Origin: Planctomycetota bacterium
GTDB lineage: Bacteria; Planctomycetota; Planctomycetia; Planctomycetales; Planctomycetaceae
NCBI GenBank assembly: GCA_027622115.1
Contig: JAQBZS010000084.1
Location: 1-13,177, forward strand
DNA length: 13,177 bases
Direction of reading: 5' to 3'
A program made the position numbers and the translations under genes. The notes beneath the pieces were generated by a model that saw only the letters and a program-made list of their open reading frames with translations, had not been told where the DNA came from and ran no database searches. Positions 1 to 7,605 of the stretch are shown here, piece by piece; within the stretch, counting starts at the first letter, position 1, and every line of letters starts with the position of its first letter.

Positions 1-22
1 CGGGTTCGTACATTTGGGGGAG

Positions 23-119
23 CGGGGTCTGGCTTACGTATTTCAGATTTGGCGGTGTTCGACGTGGAATTTCACAAGAACGCCAACCGCCAAATCTGAA
101 ACACGTAAGCCAGACCCCG
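23..119. repeat. Long imperfect inverted repeat (REP/BIME-like hairpin)
   Basis: Arms 23-56 and 86-119 are reverse complements over 34 nt with a single mismatch (A40 opposite C102), enclosing a 29-nt loop. The outer tips read CGGGGTCTGGCTTACG and its complement. The structure lies 79 nt beyond the stop of the minus-strand kinase-Hsp70 gene, so it could act as a transcription-end or mRNA-protecting hairpin. No T-run follows on either strand, so it is not a canonical intrinsic terminator. A 15-nt piece of the right arm (104-118) recurs with one change at 10738-10752, which argues for a dispersed REP-like element. The repeat is seen directly; its class is inferred. Confidence 0.75.
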
Positions 120-197
120 GAAAGTAAACTCGAACTTAGATAATACGCAATTCGACCAAGCATCTCGCCATCATCATTCCAATCGGCTCCTCGAAAC

Positions 198-3100
198 TTA
201 TTCATCGCCAGCCGAAACCTTCTTGCGTCGGTTCTTCCAATCACCGCCGGATGATGTCGTCGGCGGTTCCGTTTGTTCTTCAGATTTGGCGGGCGTGCCG
301 AGTTGCTTTGGGGTTCCGAGCTGTTTCGGCTGACCGAGTTGCTTCGGAGCACCCAGCTGCTTCGGCTGACCGAGTTGTTTCGGCGCCCCGAGTTGTTTTG
401 GCTGACCGAGTTGTTTTGCAGCCCCAAGCTGTTTTGGTTGGCCGAGCTGTTTCGGCTGACTGAGTTGCTTCGGTTCAACCAGCTGTTTCGGCTGACCCAA
501 CTGTTTCGGCTGACCTAGTTTCTTGGGACCACCGGTTGTCACGACTTCCTCCGGCTGACCGAGTTGTTTGGTTGCGCCAACTGGTTTCGGTGCTTCGGTC
601 TTAGCTGGCGGCGGTGGCTTAGGCTGAGTTTTCTTCTTCGGTGTTTCAACGATTTCAATCACTTCGTGTTCTTCGTCATCAATCAAGACGTCGGTCGCTT
701 CGTCGACAGCCGCTTCGGTCGGGCTCGGCTGTTTGGCAACCGACTTGTTGACACCCGAGACCGTCACCACGGTCGCCTGCGGTTCAGGCCCAAGTTTCGT
801 CTCGTCGGGCAGCCCTTCCTTGATGCGGCTTGCCCAATACTCAAGTTGTTCATCGTTGAGCCCCGCCGCTCGTTCAATATCCAGCGTGGCCTTGCGATTC
901 GCCGACGGCAGCCACGCCTCGATCGTCAACCGGCCATTGCGTGCATAGTTGAAGATCACTTCCACGTTCGTCTTGGCCGGCAGACCGGGCGGCAAGTCCT
1001 TGACCACGCACTTGCCGATATGCGTCGCGTTCGTGCCTTGGTCATCGCCGCCTTCCACCACATCGACCACCACGCTGCGTTGGTCCGGCTTGACCGTGGC
1101 GAACATCCGGTTGCCCTTGGTCGGCAGCGGCGTATTCCGAGGAATCAGCACCTGACGCAGTTTGTCGCCGGTTTTCAGGTTGATGCCCATCACGCCCAAA
1201 TCATGCGAGTTCACATTAGACACCGACACGCCATGCCGTGCGACTTCCGCCGAACCCAGCAGTAGCCCCGCATAAATCGCCGCGCCGTGTGCGATCGATT
1301 CGTCCGGAGACAACGAGCGATCCACGGTAAGACCGGACTCCTGTTCCAACATGACGTGTACCGACGGCATCCGACTGGAACCGCCGACCAACACCAACTG
1401 CGTGATCTCTTTCCACGTCTTCTTCGTGTCCACCAGCAATTGCGTGACACACTTGCGTGTCCGTTCCAGCAAATCTGCGGTCAGCTCCTCGAATTTCTCG
1501 CGGGTGATCGAAATGCGTTTGCGATTGCCGTTGAACGCGTAAAACAGCGACGTCTCGTTGCGAGTCGTGAGTGCGTGTTTGGCTTCCACTGCCTGCATCA
1601 ACAACGACTGATACGCGCATTCATCGAGCCGCGGGTCGTCACCGAACTCCTGCACGAATTCGTCGGCCAGGTAATCCACCATCCGGCGATCCCAGTCGAT
1701 CCCGCCCAACTGGATTTCGCCGCGAGTCCCCAAACACTTGTAATCGCGTCCGTCGATCATCATCAGCGTGGCATCGAACGTGCCGCCGCCAAGGTCGTAA
1801 ACGAGCACTTCTTCTCGGCGTTCGCTTTCGCCCTGCGCGTTGAGGAAGCCCTGCTGAATGCCGTACGTAATCGCGGCGGCCGTGGGTTCGTTGATGATGT
1901 CCAAGACTTCGATGCCCGCCAGCCGACCGGCGTCTTCCGTGGCCTTGCGGCGAGGCTCGTTGAAGAACGCCGGCACCGTGATCACGGCGGTCTTGAATTC
2001 GCCGAGAAACAATTCCGCATCGGCTTTCAACTTGGCCAGAATCAGCGCCTGCACGACTTCAGGCGGGTACTGTTCGCCACGAATCGCTTTTTGGAATTCG
2101 TGTTCGCCCATGTCTCGCTTGGCGAATTGCGCGACGCGTTCCGGTTCATGTTCGGCGGCATTGACGGCTTCCGCTCCCACCACGGGATGCGTCTTATCGA
2201 AGAACACGACGCTGGGCGTGGTCAGGTTCCCCTCGGCGTTGCGGATCGTGGTCGGGCGACCGAACTTGTCCAAGTGCGCCACCACGGAAAACGTCGTCCC
2301 CAAGTCAATGCCGACTGCCATCGCGTTTGCAGGCACGTCAATGGACGGGGCTTCAACGGTTTCCGGGGTTTCTGCCGCTGCGTCGCTCATAGTTGCTGCC
2401 TTTTCGCTGATGTGCGTCTTGGGCTCGGAAGGGCGAGACTTGTCGGCGGGACGCGACTCCGCCCGCGAACGCTCACCGGAACCCTCGCTCTCCCGATTGC
2501 CGCGTCGTCTTTTTAATCGAGCATCCTCGGGATTGATGCCCTCGGCAATCGACAAGTCGCCAGCCTGATGCACATAGGCTTCGGCCGTGCTAACCCGGTC
2601 CGCGCTGGACGTGTTCGGGTCCAACTCGTCAATCGCCTCCAAGATTGCGGATTCGTCGTCATCAAGGTTGGCTTCTTCAAATTGCACGAGCGTGGGGTGA
2701 TTCGCCAGCCAATCCGGGTCCGCGTTTTCGAACAGCCAATCGGTCAACGCCCGCGCGACGTCGTTTGCGGATGCGAACCGTTCGTCCGGATCGATCCGCA
2801 CGAGTCGGCCGACAATGGCGTCCAACGATTCGGGAACGTCGCCACGAAATTCGCGAACGCATGGCGCGGCCGCCGTTTGCAGCGACATCATCCGTTTGGC
2901 CAACGAGCCGTCCTTGAACGGCACACGCCCCGTCAGCGCATAAAACAACGTGCTTCCCAGGCTGTAGAGGTCGGACCGATGATCGACCGCGTGTCCGTCA
3001 CGAGCTTGCTCGGGCGAGACGAAGTTGAGCGTCCCCAAGAATTTGTCGTGAATCGTCAGCGGTTCGGCGTCGCGTGGATCGACGCGGACCAGACCCAAAT

Positions 3101-3761
3101 CGATGAGTTTGATCGTGCCGATGTCGTCGCGGATCACGTTGGACGGTTTGATGTCTCGATGAACGAGTCCCGCAGCGTGCATGTGCTGCAAGCCGTCGGC
3201 GACCTGTCTCGCCATATCCACGGCCTCGGCCAAACTCATCGGCCCGTGCGATTCCACCAACTCGTGAATCGACTGCCCTGCGACATATTCCATCGCGAAG
3301 TAGTGCGTCGTTTTGCCGAGCAATTCCGAGCTGTCGACTTGAAACGCCCGCACCACGTTGGGGTGATTCAGCGACGCGATGACTTGCCCTTCCCGAGTAA
3401 ACCGGGCCAAAGCCGCTGGATCCTCCGCGGCTTGGTCGGGCAAGACTTTGATGGCCCGCAACTGGCGGATTTCCTCGTGTTCGGCGAGATAGACGGTACT
3501 CATACCGCCCTGTCCCAATTCGCGCAACAGCCGATGCTTGCCGATAAAGAAGCCGTCGTGCGATCCCTGTCCGACACGTGCTGCCTGCCAGGGCGTGAGC
3601 AATTCGAGTTCAATCAACGCGTCCGCGATGGCGGCAGAGGTCTCCAGCGACTTGCCCTGTTCGCGCAACTCCGCAAGCAGTCGGTCAAGCTCCTCGGCAA
3701 GGAGCAGGCCGCTGCGTTTCAAGACCGAAACAAACGAATCGACGGTGAGCTTGATGGACAT
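198..3761 (-). CDS. Ser/Thr protein kinase - Hsp70 (DnaK-like) fusion protein
   Basis: The protein is 1187 aa. Residues 1-75 are the lead-in seen before many planctomycete PknB-type kinases. The kinase domain (about 75-345) has the glycine loop GQGGMSTV (83-90), Lys105, the catalytic loop HRDIKPSN (201-208), DLG (221-223) in place of DFG, and SPEQ (249-252). All key residues are present, so it should be active. A charged linker (about 350-480) leads to an Hsp70 ATPase domain starting near 481, with GIDLGTTFS (484-492), NEPTAAA (624-630), DLGGGTF (656-662) and VGGSSRMP (792-799). A beta-type substrate domain (about 840-965) follows, but the helical lid is short or missing and is replaced by an acidic, then Pro/Lys-rich tail with 13 hexapeptides (1080-1157). 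No membrane segment is visible, so it is probably cytosolic. I chose the ATG at 3759-3761 because family similarity begins there; the open frame reaches 3884, but the extra residues look non-coding. A kinase coupled to a chaperone could phosphorylate bound clients or itself; that is inference. Confidence 0.93.
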   Translation of the reverse strand: MSIKLTVDSFVSVLKRSGLLLAEELDRLLAELREQGKSLETSAAIADALIELELLTPWQAARVGQGSHDGFFIGKHRLLRELGQGGMSTVYLAEHEEIRQLRAIKVLPDQAAEDPAALARFTREGQVIASLNHPNVVRAFQVDSSELLGKTTHYFAMEYVAGQSIHELVESHGPMSLAEAVDMARQVADGLQHMHAAGLVHRDIKPSNVIRDDIGTIKLIDLGLVRVDPRDAEPLTIHDKFLGTLNFVSPEQARDGHAVDHRSDLYSLGSTLFYALTGRVPFKDGSLAKRMMSLQTAAAPCVREFRGDVPESLDAIVGRLVRIDPDERFASANDVARALTDWLFENADPDWLANHPTLVQFEEANLDDDESAILEAIDELDPNTSSADRVSTAEAYVHQAGDLSIAEGINPEDARLKRRRGNRESEGSGERSRAESRPADKSRPSEPKTHISEKAATMSDAAAETPETVEAPSIDVPANAMAVGIDLGTTFSVVAHLDKFGRPTTIRNAEGNLTTPSVVFFDKTHPVVGAEAVNAAEHEPERVAQFAKRDMGEHEFQKAIRGEQYPPEVVQALILAKLKADAELFLGEFKTAVITVPAFFNEPRRKATEDAGRLAGIEVLDIINEPTAAAITYGIQQGFLNAQGESERREEVLVYDLGGGTFDATLMMIDGRDYKCLGTRGEIQLGGIDWDRRMVDYLADEFVQEFGDDPRLDECAYQSLLMQAVEAKHALTTRNETSLFYAFNGNRKRISITREKFEELTADLLERTRKCVTQLLVDTKKTWKEITQLVLVGGSSRMPSVHVMLEQESGLTVDRSLSPDESIAHGAAIYAGLLLGSAEVARHGVSVSNVNSHDLGVMGINLKTGDKLRQVLIPRNTPLPTKGNRMFATVKPDQRSVVVDVVEGGDDQGTNATHIGKCVVKDLPPGLPAKTNVEVIFNYARNGRLTIEAWLPSANRKATLDIERAAGLNDEQLEYWASRIKEGLPDETKLGPEPQATVVTVSGVNKSVAKQPSPTEAAVDEATDVLIDDEEHEVIEIVETPKKKTQPKPPPPAKTEAPKPVGATKQLGQPEEVVTTGGPKKLGQPKQLGQPKQLVEPKQLSQPKQLGQPKQLGAAKQLGQPKQLGAPKQLGQPKQLGAPKQLGQPKQLGTPKQLGTPAKSEEQTEPPTTSSGGDWKNRRKKVSAGDE
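291..524 (-). repeat. 18-bp tandem repeat encoding a KQLGQP hexapeptide tail
   Basis: Thirteen contiguous 18-bp units inside the kinase-Hsp70 gene encode variants of Lys-Gln-Leu-Gly-Gln-Pro (residues 1080-1157). One further unit lies upstream (residues 1065-1070), separated by a non-repeat insert. Later units alternate GQP with GAP or GTP endings, giving a 36-bp higher-order period that suggests recent duplication of pairs. Units differ at synonymous sites but keep frame, as expected of a coding minisatellite under selection for reading frame. The tail is predicted to be disordered, basic and glutamine-rich. Copy number may vary between strains. Confidence 0.9.
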
Positions 3762-3831
3762 GCGATGCAGGAACCAGCCGAACGGCCGAATGAGAAATGA
3801 CTGCAATGCGATTGAACTGAAGTCAAAGCTG
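3762..3831. promoter_or_regulatory. Divergent intergenic region between kinase-Hsp70 and SMC-like genes
   Basis: These 70 bp separate the chosen starts of two divergent genes and must hold both promoters unless transcription begins inside one of the genes. I see no convincing -35/-10 pair and no Shine-Dalgarno motif before either start. If the SMC-like gene instead begins at the ATG at 3790, the gap shrinks to 28 bp. The label rests on gene orientation, not on recognised sites. Confidence 0.35.
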
Positions 3832-6800
3832 ATGACGCTCAGCGAGCCCAAATGCGTCATCGACCGGGCCATTAAACTGCTCAATGAACCGGCCTGTCAA
3901 TCAGTGGCCGAAAGAGCAACCAGCGACGGATCAAACACCGCCGATCAACACGGCGTCAATTGCTTCAAACTGGCGACGGCCGTCACAAACCGCCATCCGT
4001 GGCACGACGATTGGATCTTGCGTGACGCGTACTTGAGTCCGGTCTGCCTGGTCCTGCGCCTGGAATTCAAGACTCCGGTGATTGCCGACCTCGATCGCGC
4101 GAAACAGTCGCTGAAGCAGTTGGTGCTCGCAACGATGACGTGCGCGCTGGATGCCGGATTCCTGTTGCCGTCCATCGCCTTGGTTGAGCTGACTGACGAG
4201 ATGCCGCGGATGCGTCGGGATCAAGTCGAAGGGTGGGCTCGGGACCAGGATTGGCATCGCGGCGAGTTCTCGGTGTTCATCGCCAATTCGTGCGAGCAAT
4301 CCAGCAAGCCCGCGAGCGAACTCAAGATCGGATCGCTGGACGAGCGGCTGCGGGATCTGATTCGCCCAACGCCGACTGGCTTACCTGATCAGTTGCGAAG
4401 TCCACGCCGGACGATCGATGTGCTCAATGATCCTTGCGTCCTGCGGGCCGGTGTTTCCGAGCAATTGTTGGAACGTTTGAGTGGCGTCTACACCGAGTGG
4501 AAGGGCGGAAATCGGTCGCCAGATGACGAAGGAACGACGAGTCAATCCAAAGACGACGACGAGAAACAACGCCGTCAGTGGATGCGATCGGCGGTGATCG
4601 AGTCAGTCGCTCCGGCAGAGAAGCTGCGACCTGGCGACTTGACCGCAAACTACCGAGATTCAACCGACATCAATTTTCGCGCCTTAAACACGGACAGATC
4701 GGAATCTTCAACCACCGACACCGAACGATTTGTGACTCGTGTCACCGAGATTGAGGTCACGAATTTTCGGGGCTTCGGCCAACGTTCCAACGGTGAGCCG
4801 CATCGGTTCAACACGGACGCCGACATCGTGCTGTTGGTGGGGCCAAATGGTTCCGGCAAGAGCAGCCTGCTGGAAGCGCTGTTACTGGCGCTCACCGGGC
4901 AACACACCATTCGGAGTGCGGCCAGTGACTCGGACGGCAACGAACTTCCCGCAGCACTTTTCACGTTGGTTGACGGTGACGCCGAGCCCGCTGGCAAGTC
5001 GCCTGCCGAGACCTTCAACATTCAACTCGCAGTAGAATCGAGTGACGTGCGAGGTCGAAGCCGTGACATGCGTGATCACAGCACAGAAAAAGACGCGGAC
5101 CAAAAACAGGCCAAAATCAGCGTCACCGCCAACATTGGCGATGCCGATTGCAAATTTGACTTTGGCGATTCGCCGTGGCCACTGTCGGTCAGTCGCCGTG
5201 GTGAACGGTACCAGGGAAATCGGAACGACTGCGAATTGGATGCACGCCTCTGCGCGTTCTTTCAGGATCATGCTGATTGGTTGTTCGACGAGAATACGTC
5301 GGGCCGCACTCTTCGCGATGTCTTCGAGCCGCTGCCGCGATTCATCCGCGAACTCAGCCTTGCCGCAGATAACGTGCGATCAGAAATCGTCGCCGAAAGC
5401 GAACGCTTGGAACATCGCGAGTCGGCCTATCCGCCCGCAGAACAGCAACGGATCCACGAGGCATTTGACGAGTGGAGCCTCAGCTACGCGACGTTGTGGG
5501 AGCAATTGCAGGCACTCTTCGACACGCTCGGGACGCCGCCGCGCCGCACGATCGTCGCACCCGGGCGTTCCTTGAATCTGACGTCGGTTCGCGACCACAT
5601 GCGGCAGATTTCGGGCAGCGGCAGCAATTCGCTGCGAGACCTGGCTGCGGCGGCGTTACGCGAAGCCGAGGCGATTCTCCAAACGGCTGACCGACAGATT
5701 CGCGGACGAACCCCCTCCGACGGATCGGCTACGAAATCGGCGACCAACAGCAATCAACGGCTTGACGAACTTGAACGCAAACTCGCCCGAGTGCGTCAGC
5801 AGCTCCGTGACGTGCGGAACGAGCTGAGTCCATTGAACGTGGAAGATGACGAGAACCAGACGGACAACGAGAACGACGCCGCGAGCCGTTCGTTGCTCAC
5901 CGTTCTGCAGGATCTGGGAAGCAACTTGAATCGCTGGACACGGGAAACAGGCCGGCTCAGTCAAAGCGACGGCGCGTTGAACGAGTTGCAAACCGAGTTG
6001 CAGGCTGTTGCTCCCAAGGCGCTGCAGCAGCGAATTGCGGAGTTGCAGGCCTGGTATCGACCGCGGCGAGAGAGAATCGAATCGTTGGTTCGCGAATCGC
6101 GCGATTTGGAAGAGGAAATCAAGCGTCTGAGGCGCGGAGTGAAAGAAGTGTCGTCGGAAGCGAAACAGCAATACGCCGCCGCTGCCCGTGGCCGAAAAGC
6201 GTTAGAGAGTCGATTGCTCCTGGTCGATCGCATGGAAGCTCTCGTCGATTGGCAACAGGACGCAACGATGCGTCAACAGCGTCGAGACGAGTTGAATCGG
6301 GTTGCCAGGCACCTGTCTGCCTTGAAGCGTGGTTTGGACGAATCCACGCAGCCCAGCGTCCCATTGCGACAAGCTCTCCAGGATGCCGCGAATGCGGTAC
6401 TCGGGCGATTCGCCATGACGGACGGTCTGAAGCGGCTGGAGTTGACCGCGCAAGACGCAACAGACGAACGGAATCCAGACGATGATCGACGGTCCTACAC
6501 CGCGCGCGGTGCTGATGGCGACCGTCGCGGCATCGAGCACTTTTCGACCGGACAACGCAGCCAGATCGGGATCGCATTGATGGTCGCGCAGTGCGAGATG
6601 TTGCAACACTCGACCCACCAGCCGGGACACAGGTTGTTGCTGCTTGACGATGTTTCGACCAGCTACGACCTGGCAAACTTGAGCCGCGAAACATTGCTGT
6701 GGCGGCAGTTGGCCTACCACCCCGATCCCGCCCGAAGGCGGCAGATCTTCATCGCCAGCCATCACGAGGACCTGACCAACCATCTGCTCGACTTGCTCGC

Positions 6801-7044
6801 CCCACCCGGTCCCCGAGCCGCTTTTCTTTACGCGGGCTCGACCGAAAGTCCACAACAGGATGGCGACGCTGCGGCAGCGAGACGGAATGCTGCGGGATCT
6901 CTGCGTGTCCTGAAGTTCGTCGACTGGAAACCCGGTTCAGGACCGGTCGTTGAGCAATTTCAGGTCGTCGAGTCACCCAGCGTCTCGGTGTCGGTCGGTG
7001 AAAGCCGCGCGACGCTGACTCGGCTCCTTGAAGCGACCTTGTAG
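3832..7044 (+). CDS. SMC/Rad50/RecF-like coiled-coil ATPase with unknown N-terminal extension
   Basis: The protein is 1070 aa. Residues 1-300 match no family I recognise. From about 301 the fold is that of ABC-type DNA-repair ATPases: a start typical of the family (IEVTNFRGF), Walker A GPNGSGKS (337-344), a helical/coiled-coil middle (about 640-838), an ABC signature FSTGQRS (904-910), Walker B LLLLDD with the acidic pair at 939-940, and a switch motif ASHHED shortly after. The arms are short compared with true SMC or Rad50 proteins and contain no CxxC zinc hook. Such ATPases usually act on DNA in repair, restriction or phage defence, but no partner nuclease (SbcD, DndB/C or similar) is adjacent. 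The frame is open from a TTG at 3538, but that part overlaps the divergent kinase gene. Candidate ATGs are 3790 and 3832; neither has a clear ribosome site, and I prefer 3832 because it leaves room for divergent promoters. The ATPase class is firm; the biological role is not known. Confidence 0.88.
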   Translation: MTLSEPKCVIDRAIKLLNEPACQSVAERATSDGSNTADQHGVNCFKLATAVTNRHPWHDDWILRDAYLSPVCLVLRLEFKTPVIADLDRAKQSLKQLVLATMTCALDAGFLLPSIALVELTDEMPRMRRDQVEGWARDQDWHRGEFSVFIANSCEQSSKPASELKIGSLDERLRDLIRPTPTGLPDQLRSPRRTIDVLNDPCVLRAGVSEQLLERLSGVYTEWKGGNRSPDDEGTTSQSKDDDEKQRRQWMRSAVIESVAPAEKLRPGDLTANYRDSTDINFRALNTDRSESSTTDTERFVTRVTEIEVTNFRGFGQRSNGEPHRFNTDADIVLLVGPNGSGKSSLLEALLLALTGQHTIRSAASDSDGNELPAALFTLVDGDAEPAGKSPAETFNIQLAVESSDVRGRSRDMRDHSTEKDADQKQAKISVTANIGDADCKFDFGDSPWPLSVSRRGERYQGNRNDCELDARLCAFFQDHADWLFDENTSGRTLRDVFEPLPRFIRELSLAADNVRSEIVAESERLEHRESAYPPAEQQRIHEAFDEWSLSYATLWEQLQALFDTLGTPPRRTIVAPGRSLNLTSVRDHMRQISGSGSNSLRDLAAAALREAEAILQTADRQIRGRTPSDGSATKSATNSNQRLDELERKLARVRQQLRDVRNELSPLNVEDDENQTDNENDAASRSLLTVLQDLGSNLNRWTRETGRLSQSDGALNELQTELQAVAPKALQQRIAELQAWYRPRRERIESLVRESRDLEEEIKRLRRGVKEVSSEAKQQYAAAARGRKALESRLLLVDRMEALVDWQQDATMRQQRRDELNRVARHLSALKRGLDESTQPSVPLRQALQDAANAVLGRFAMTDGLKRLELTAQDATDERNPDDDRRSYTARGADGDRRGIEHFSTGQRSQIGIALMVAQCEMLQHSTHQPGHRLLLLDDVSTSYDLANLSRETLLWRQLAYHPDPARRRQIFIASHHEDLTNHLLDLLAPPGPRAAFLYAGSTESPQQDGDAAAARRNAAGSLRVLKFVDWKPGSGPVVEQFQVVESPSVSVSVGESRATLTRLLEATL

Positions 7045-7220
7045 GCCGCATTGGTTTCTCTGGAACCGCACGCGACCTGCATGGAGCGTCATCCGCTGCG
7101 TGCCTCTCTCCGTGAGCGGGAAGCAATTCGTGGCAGTGTTGCTCTGTTTCTAGCAATTCGACAGTTTCGCCTGATTCGATCATGCGCCAGCATATGACTG
7201 TCACAGCAGAGGAAAGAATC

Positions 7221-7334
7221 ATGTCGCAGTCGAAAGCAGAGAACTTCGAGACTGTCGTTCCGAGTGAACCCGATGCGACTCTCGCTCGTGAGTCGAGCGG
7301 GTTACTGGCGCGGACGGCGGGTTCTGACAGGTAG
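7221..7334 (+). CDS. Possible small hypothetical protein (37 aa)
   Basis: An ATG at 7221 is preceded by AGAGGAAAG at a suitable distance, one of the better Shine-Dalgarno-like sites in the window, and the frame runs 37 codons to TAG. The peptide is hydrophilic and Ser/Glu-rich (beginning MSQSKAENFETVV), with no membrane segment or known motif. It lies 176 bp after the SMC-like gene on the same strand. It could be a real small protein, or the 5' remnant of a longer gene whose remainder has been lost. I recognise no homologue, and the short length makes the call weak. Confidence 0.3.
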   Translation: MSQSKAENFETVVPSEPDATLARESSGLLARTAGSDR

Positions 7335-7465
7335 TAGTCGGGTGCCGGAAACGCTCGACACAGGTCGGAAACCCAACTTTCCGGAACTGAGATCGTGGAA
7401 AGGAAAAGGGGTCACACCTCTTGTTGTCGTTTTTTGGCAGCGACTGCACTCTTGGGCGGATGGTT

Positions 7466-7481
7466 GACTCAAGATTGAGTC
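7466..7481. repeat. Short palindrome GACTCAA-GA-TTGAGTC
   Basis: A perfect 7-bp inverted repeat with a 2-nt centre, in the gap between the convergent SMC-like and Uma2 genes. It could be a protein-binding site or chance. There is no adjacent T-run, so it is a poor terminator. Confidence 0.3.
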
Positions 7482-7605
7482 GGGTCGCGATCGATTCGGC
7501 CCATCCTTCATCGCCCAGCGGTATTTCACTGATTGTTCCTTCAATACGGACACTCCAGAACCCGTTTCCGAGTTTGCGAAAGTGCGCACGAATACGCGTG
7601 GCCGA

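Larger units (their letters stand above)
7045..7605. other. Gene-poor intergenic region
   Basis: This 561-bp stretch lies between the stop of the SMC-like gene and the convergent stop of the Uma2 gene. It has no large recognisable gene and no clear terminator hairpin with a T-run. It contains a possible 37-codon ORF with a good ribosome site (7221-7334), a GGGGTC-containing segment (7408-7413) like the tip of the repeat at 23-119, a 7-bp palindrome (7466-7481), and a minus-strand open frame continuing after the Uma2 stop. It may be a scar of several small decayed insertions. Confidence 0.6.

Noticed and set aside
1287..2516. 409-codon plus-strand open frame opposite the Hsp70 domain
   Set aside because: Antisense to conserved Hsp70 motifs and without recognisable domains.
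2568..3800. 410-codon plus-strand open frame opposite the kinase domain
   Set aside because: It lies wholly antisense to well-supported kinase coding sequence, has Arg/His-rich composition and no family motifs; a shadow of the codon bias.
3538..3831. N-terminal extension of the SMC-like frame from a TTG at 3538
   Set aside because: It overlaps the start of the divergent kinase gene and is Ser/Arg-rich shadow sequence; ATG 3832 (or 3790) is more plausible.
3985..4260. Faint resemblance of the SMC-like N-terminus to the C-terminal domain of AMP-forming ligases (LPSIALVELTDEMPRMRRDQV)
   Set aside because: Only a loose pattern of proline and hydrophobic spacing; the catalytic lysine context is missing, so no assignment was made.
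7264..7467. 67-codon plus-strand frame across the intergenic region
   Set aside because: No ATG start, overlaps the better-supported small ORF in another frame, and shows no motif.
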